Shown here in pieces: positions 60,663 through 64,000 of a stretch of 64,000 nt of DNA (positions are counted from its first letter, which is position 1; each line of letters starts with the position of its first letter). The DNA is from Eubacterium sp. AF22-9. Its GTDB lineage: Bacteria; Bacillota; Clostridia; Lachnospirales; Lachnospiraceae. The notes beneath the pieces are model-generated. The model did no database searches. It was not told the DNA's origin and saw only the letters and a program-made list of their open reading frames with translations. A program made the position numbers and the translations under genes. The stretch spans positions 38,337-102,336 of the forward strand of contig QRVH01000004.1 of NCBI GenBank assembly GCA_003458705.1, written 5' to 3'.

Positions 60663-63137
60663 TTACATCTCAACAGGAGTCTTAGTAAGATGCCAGATTT
60701 CTGTTGCATACTCTTCAATAGTTCTGTCTGATGAGAACTTACCAGCCTTGGCTGTGTTAGTCATAACAGTCTTAGCCCAGCCGTTCGTATCTCTGTATCT
60801 TTCATCAATCTTTCTCTGAGCCTCTGCATATGAGCGGAAATCCTTAAGAATGAAGTAAGTATCTGCCCTTCTGCCTCCATCATTATTAAGAAGAGAGTTG
60901 TAGATATCTCTGAACATCTCTGTATCCTCTGGAGAATACTTTCCATTGATAAGTTCCATAAGAACATCTCTTATTTCCTGATCATTGTTAAAGATTTCCA
61001 TAGAATCATATCCGCCCTCATTCTCGAAACGGATAACTTCATCAGAGCTGAGACCAAATATCTGTGCATTTTCAGCACCAACTTCATTAACAATCTCAAC
61101 ATTTGCTCCATCCATAGTACCAAGAGTAATTGCACCATTAAGCATGAACTTCATGTTACCTGTACCTGAAGCCTCCTTAGAAGCTGTAGATATCTGCTCA
61201 CTTACATCTGCTGCCGCAAATATAATCTCACCATTAGATACTCTGTAGTTCTCAATGAATACAACCTTAATCTTGCCCTTGATAGAAGCATCGTTATTAA
61301 TAACGTTAGCTACATTATTGATAAGCTTGATTGTCTGCTTAGCAATCTTGTATCCTGCTGCTGCCTTGGCACCAAAGATAAATGTCCTTGGAACCATATC
61401 ATAATCAGGATTTCTCTTAATCTGATTGTACAAATACATAACATGTAAGATATTAAGTAACTGTCTCTTATATTCATGAAGTCTCTTAACCTGTACATCA
61501 AAGATAGAATTAGGATCAACATCAATTCCGTTATTTTCCTTGATATACTTGGCAAGACGAACCTTGTTCTTATACTTAATCTGCATGAAATCCTGATGAG
61601 CCTTAGGATCATCAACATAGAGCATAAGCTTTTCAAGCTGGCTTAAATCTGTAACCCATCCATCACCAATCTTATCTGTAATCCAGTCAGAAAGAAGTGG
61701 GTTAGCATGCTTTAAGAATCTTCTCTGAGTAATACCGTTAGTCTTATTATTAAACTTCTCTGGCATCATTTCATAGAAATCTCTTAACTCCTGCTTCTTT
61801 AAGATTTCTGTGTGGAGCTTTGCAACACCATTAACAGAATATCCGGCAACAATTGCAAGATTAGCCATCTTAACCTGTCCGTCATAGATAATAGCCATCT
61901 TACGAACCTTCTCCTGATTTCCAGGATATTTAGCCTTAATCTCTTCTACGAAACGACGGTTAATCTCTTCAACAATCTGGTAAATTCTTGGAAGAAGTCT
62001 TGAGAATAATTCAATAGGCCACTTCTCAAGTGCTTCAGCCATAATCGTATGATTAGTATATGCAACAGTCTTAGTTGTTACATCCCATGCCTCATCCCAT
62101 TCAAGTCCGTTCTCATCCATAAGGATACGCATAAGCTCTGCAACTGCTACAGTTGGATGTGTATCATTAAGCTGGAAAGTAACCTTCTTATAAAGATTCT
62201 TAACATCCCCGTTATTCATAGACTTATATCTGTCAACAGCTCTCTGTACACTTGCTGATACGAAGAAATACTGCTGCTTAAGTCTTAATTCCTTACCTGC
62301 ATAATGGTTATCATTAGGATAAAGTACCTCAACAATATTCTTTGCAAGGTTCTCCTCCTCGATAGCCTTCTGGTAATCACCCTTATCGAAAGAGTTAAGG
62401 TTAAACGTATTAACAGGCTCTGCGTCCCAGATTCTAAGAGAGTTAACAGTATTATTGCCATATCCAAGAACCGGAATATCATATGGAACAGCGATTACAG
62501 AACGGTAATCTTCCTGAACGAACATATCTCTTCCAGTCTTCTCATCTCTGTAAGAACGTACATATCCACCAAATTTAACCTCATATCTGTATTCAGATCT
62601 CTTAATTTCAAATGGATTGCCATCCTTTAACCAGTTATCAGGAACCTCTACCTGATATCCGTCCTTAATCTCCTGCTTGAACATACCGTACTTATAACGG
62701 ATACCACATCCATATGCAGGATATTCAAGAGTTGCTAAAGAATCCATGAAACATGCTGCAAGACGGCCAAGACCACCATTACCTAAAGCTGCATCCGGCT
62801 CCTGATCCTCGATAACATTAATATCAAGACCAAGCTCGTCAAGAGCTTCCTTAATCTCATCATAAGCACAGAGATTAATCATATTGTTACCAAGTGCACG
62901 TCCCATAAGGAACTCCATAGACATATAATAAACCATCTTAGGATCGTCCTTCTCATACTGCTTATGAGTAGCAATCCATTTATCAATGATAATATCCTTA
63001 ACAGCATACGAAACTGCCTGAAAAACCTCCTGCTGATTAGCCTCTTCAATATTCTTTCTGTAAAGAGACTTGCAGTTACTGATTACATTCTTCTTGAATT
63101 CTTCCTTACTGAAATTCTGTGTTAAACTTGTCGCCAT
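60663..63137 (-). CDS. glgP: Glycogen/maltodextrin phosphorylase
   Basis: An 824-residue PLP-dependent phosphorylase. It releases glucose-1-phosphate from the non-reducing ends of alpha-1,4-glucans. ALGNGGLGRLAACFMDSLA (about 119-137) and GYGIRYKYGMF-like sequence form the substrate site, QLNDTHPTVAVAELMRIL carries His/Asp contacts, FIENYRVS the phosphate site, and SKEASGTGNMKFMLNGAITLG the PLP Lys (parts shown). Start ATG 63137 (MATSLTQNF) after AAGGGAG; an ATG at 63215 has no such site. It supplies glucose-1-phosphate, the substrate that RfbA also uses. Confidence 0.96.
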   Translation of the reverse strand: MATSLTQNFSKEEFKKNVISNCKSLYRKNIEEANQQEVFQAVSYAVKDIIIDKWIATHKQYEKDDPKMVYYMSMEFLMGRALGNNMINLCAYDEIKEALDELGLDINVIEDQEPDAALGNGGLGRLAACFMDSLATLEYPAYGCGIRYKYGMFKQEIKDGYQVEVPDNWLKDGNPFEIKRSEYRYEVKFGGYVRSYRDEKTGRDMFVQEDYRSVIAVPYDIPVLGYGNNTVNSLRIWDAEPVNTFNLNSFDKGDYQKAIEEENLAKNIVEVLYPNDNHYAGKELRLKQQYFFVSASVQRAVDRYKSMNNGDVKNLYKKVTFQLNDTHPTVAVAELMRILMDENGLEWDEAWDVTTKTVAYTNHTIMAEALEKWPIELFSRLLPRIYQIVEEINRRFVEEIKAKYPGNQEKVRKMAIIYDGQVKMANLAIVAGYSVNGVAKLHTEILKKQELRDFYEMMPEKFNNKTNGITQRRFLKHANPLLSDWITDKIGDGWVTDLSQLEKLMLYVDDPKAHQDFMQIKYKNKVRLAKYIKENNGIDVDPNSIFDVQVKRLHEYKRQLLNILHVMYLYNQIKRNPDYDMVPRTFIFGAKAAAGYKIAKQTIKLINNVANVINNDASIKGKIKVVFIENYRVSNGEIIFAAADVSEQISTASKEASGTGNMKFMLNGAITLGTMDGANVEIVNEVGAENAQIFGLSSDEVIRFENEGGYDSMEIFNNDQEIRDVLMELINGKYSPEDTEMFRDIYNSLLNNDGGRRADTYFILKDFRSYAEAQRKIDERYRDTNGWAKTVMTNTAKAGKFSSDRTIEEYATEIWHLTKTPVEM

Positions 63138-63588
63138 GTATTTAAAACTCCCTTCTGAATATGGACGGCTCCCCAATACACCGATATACCCTGTAAAAAC
63201 TATAATCCGCCCCACAATAGATGTTTTAATTATACATAATAATATTTACAAATGCAAACTTTATTATTCAATTGTTCTCAAGCCATATTTTCAATATTTT
63301 CCTATAATTCTTCCAAAATCCATCAGAATCTCAACAGAAAAATACCTCATAGAATTAATACCTAATTTAAATAACATATATGGCATAACAAACACCATAA
63401 AAGTAATTACAAGGCAGCCTTTATAATCTAAAACCCTTGTAATTCCATATATTCCAATTGACATTATTAATAATAAAACCAGTCTGAACGCCTGACCAAT
63501 TACCATATACCCAGCTATGCTGATATTAAAAGGAAGGTCATAAAAAATCTGAGGCTCTGAATTGGTGCTGACAACTGTTCTAAATTAT

Positions 63589-63636
63589 ACAACTGACATA
63601 TATTAAAAATATACAACTGACATATATTAAAAATAT
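63589..63636. repeat. 24-bp tandem duplication
   Basis: Two identical units starting ACAACTGACATATATTAAAA at 63589 and 63613. On the minus strand this repeats eight residues (FNICQLYI) in frame. Confidence 0.93.
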
Positions 63637-63770
63637 CAATAAATGCAGAAAGTCCCCATATAAGAAATGCTATCATAAGTATTTTTAATAATTTTAACAG
63701 CCTTTACCCTGCTTCTCTCTTTTGAAGTGTTAAGAAAAGCTATCATATGGCATCTTTTTCATATGCATAT

Positions 63771-64000
63771 TCACCTGATATTATGAGAATAAGAAATATT
63801 ATGCATACAAGATTCTGACTTTCCGTGTTCTGATATTTCCTTGAGCCAAATATATCCTCATAAGCAACGGGATTTACAATTCTAGCTTCTATCACCTGAT
63901 ATTATGAGAATAAGAAATATTATGCATACAAGATTCTGACTTTCCGTGTTCTGATATTTCCTTGAGCCAAATATATCCTCATAAGCAACGGGATTTACAA
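63771..64000. repeat. 121-bp tandem duplication at the window edge
   Basis: The sequence from TCACCTGATATTATGAGAAT at 63771 recurs at 63892 and continues identically to the end of the window, so the period is 121 and the second copy is cut at 109 bases. The coding frame is shifted by it. Confidence 0.93.

Larger units (their letters stand above)
63291..64000 (-). pseudogene. Broken ABC-2-type permease-like gene
   Basis: Fragments of one membrane protein lie in different frames across the right edge. From the right: IEARIVNPVAYEDIFGSRKYQ, then SGEYAYEKDAI, AFLNTSKERSRVKAVKIIK, ILMIAFLIWGLSAFIDIFNI, LRFFYDLPFNISIAGYMVIG, and RYFSVEILMDFGRIIGKY ending at 63291. Membrane segments and the EYAYEKDAI / LNTSKERSR part resemble ABC-2 permeases of antibiotic or peptide exporters. 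It carries at least three one-base shifts, an in-frame 24-bp duplication and a 121-bp duplication. The rest of the gene is outside the window. Whether it is decayed or badly assembled cannot be decided. Confidence 0.55.

Noticed and set aside
63070..63426. Plus-strand 118-codon open frame at the glgP 5' end
   Set aside because: Overlaps the glgP start and the broken permease on the opposite strand, with no ribosome site.
1..64000. CRISPR array, tRNA or rRNA genes, prophage, transposase
   Set aside because: No regularly spaced repeats with unique spacers, no tRNA-like cloverleaf with conserved loops, and no integrase or transposase motifs were seen.

Overview
The window looks like a chromosomal segment of a low-GC, spore-forming anaerobic Firmicute, most likely a Lachnospiraceae member close to Lachnospira/[Eubacterium] eligens. 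The genus is inference from protein style. The supporting genes are spore-coat and sporulation proteins (CotS-like kinase, YtvI-like and SpoIIQ-like proteins), a reverse rubrerythrin next to a PerR-like regulator, a short archaeal-type ProRS, PPi-type phosphofructokinases and many strong AGGAGG ribosome sites. I saw no rRNA, tRNA, CRISPR array, phage or transposase gene.

Layout. 1-8951 (minus): a surface-polysaccharide operon with four glycosyltransferases, an ABC-2 exporter with a Wzt-type carbohydrate-binding ATPase, and an MBOAT/SGNH O-acylation pair. 9090-14091: a MerR-methyltransferase fusion divergent from rfbABDC (dTDP-L-rhamnose). 14078-22912 (minus): a second glycan operon with a polymerase-like protein, membrane UDP-sugar 4,6-dehydratase, GT2, initiating sugar transferase, DegT aminotransferase, PEGA lipoprotein and CotS-like kinase. 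23104-35376: housekeeping and envelope genes (cca, proS, YtvI-like, RluA-type synthase, two-component system, murA, LysM-G5-M23 hydrolase, flavin reductase, Nudix, HD). 35588-43229: two PPi-type phosphofructokinases around a MarR/heterodimeric ABC exporter operon, then dtd. 43311-49408: AAA-ATPase/nuclease-like gene, M56 peptidase/BlaI pair, hydroxyacid dehydrogenase, mtnN. 49797-54843 (plus): TSCPD, radical SAM, murG and PerR-like genes, reverse rubrerythrin, pgi. 55034-56510: a tripartite hipBST toxin-antitoxin operon. 56694-63137: cysK, tcdA, trhA, SpoIIQ-like, glgP. The right end is a broken ABC-2-permease-like gene.

The most interesting non-coding signals are: overlapping divergent promoters with a MerR-type operator in a 19-bp spacer in front of rfbA; three evenly spaced palindromes controlling hipBST; a shared TTTGTwACATwACAAA palindrome at the -35 of the histidine-kinase and murA promoters, plus a TGTAAH direct-repeat array before the M23 gene; a 190-nt folded leader before the TSCPD/radical SAM/murG/perR genes; a cysK leader in which the Shine-Dalgarno block is repeated three times; and a 17-bp-closed multi-hairpin element after pgi.

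Caution: at least seven otherwise normal genes carry single-base indels, nearly all in short homopolymers, and there are perfect tandem duplications of 43, 24 and about 121 bp. This looks more like sequence or assembly error than true decay, so the broken genes are annotated over their full inferred extents.
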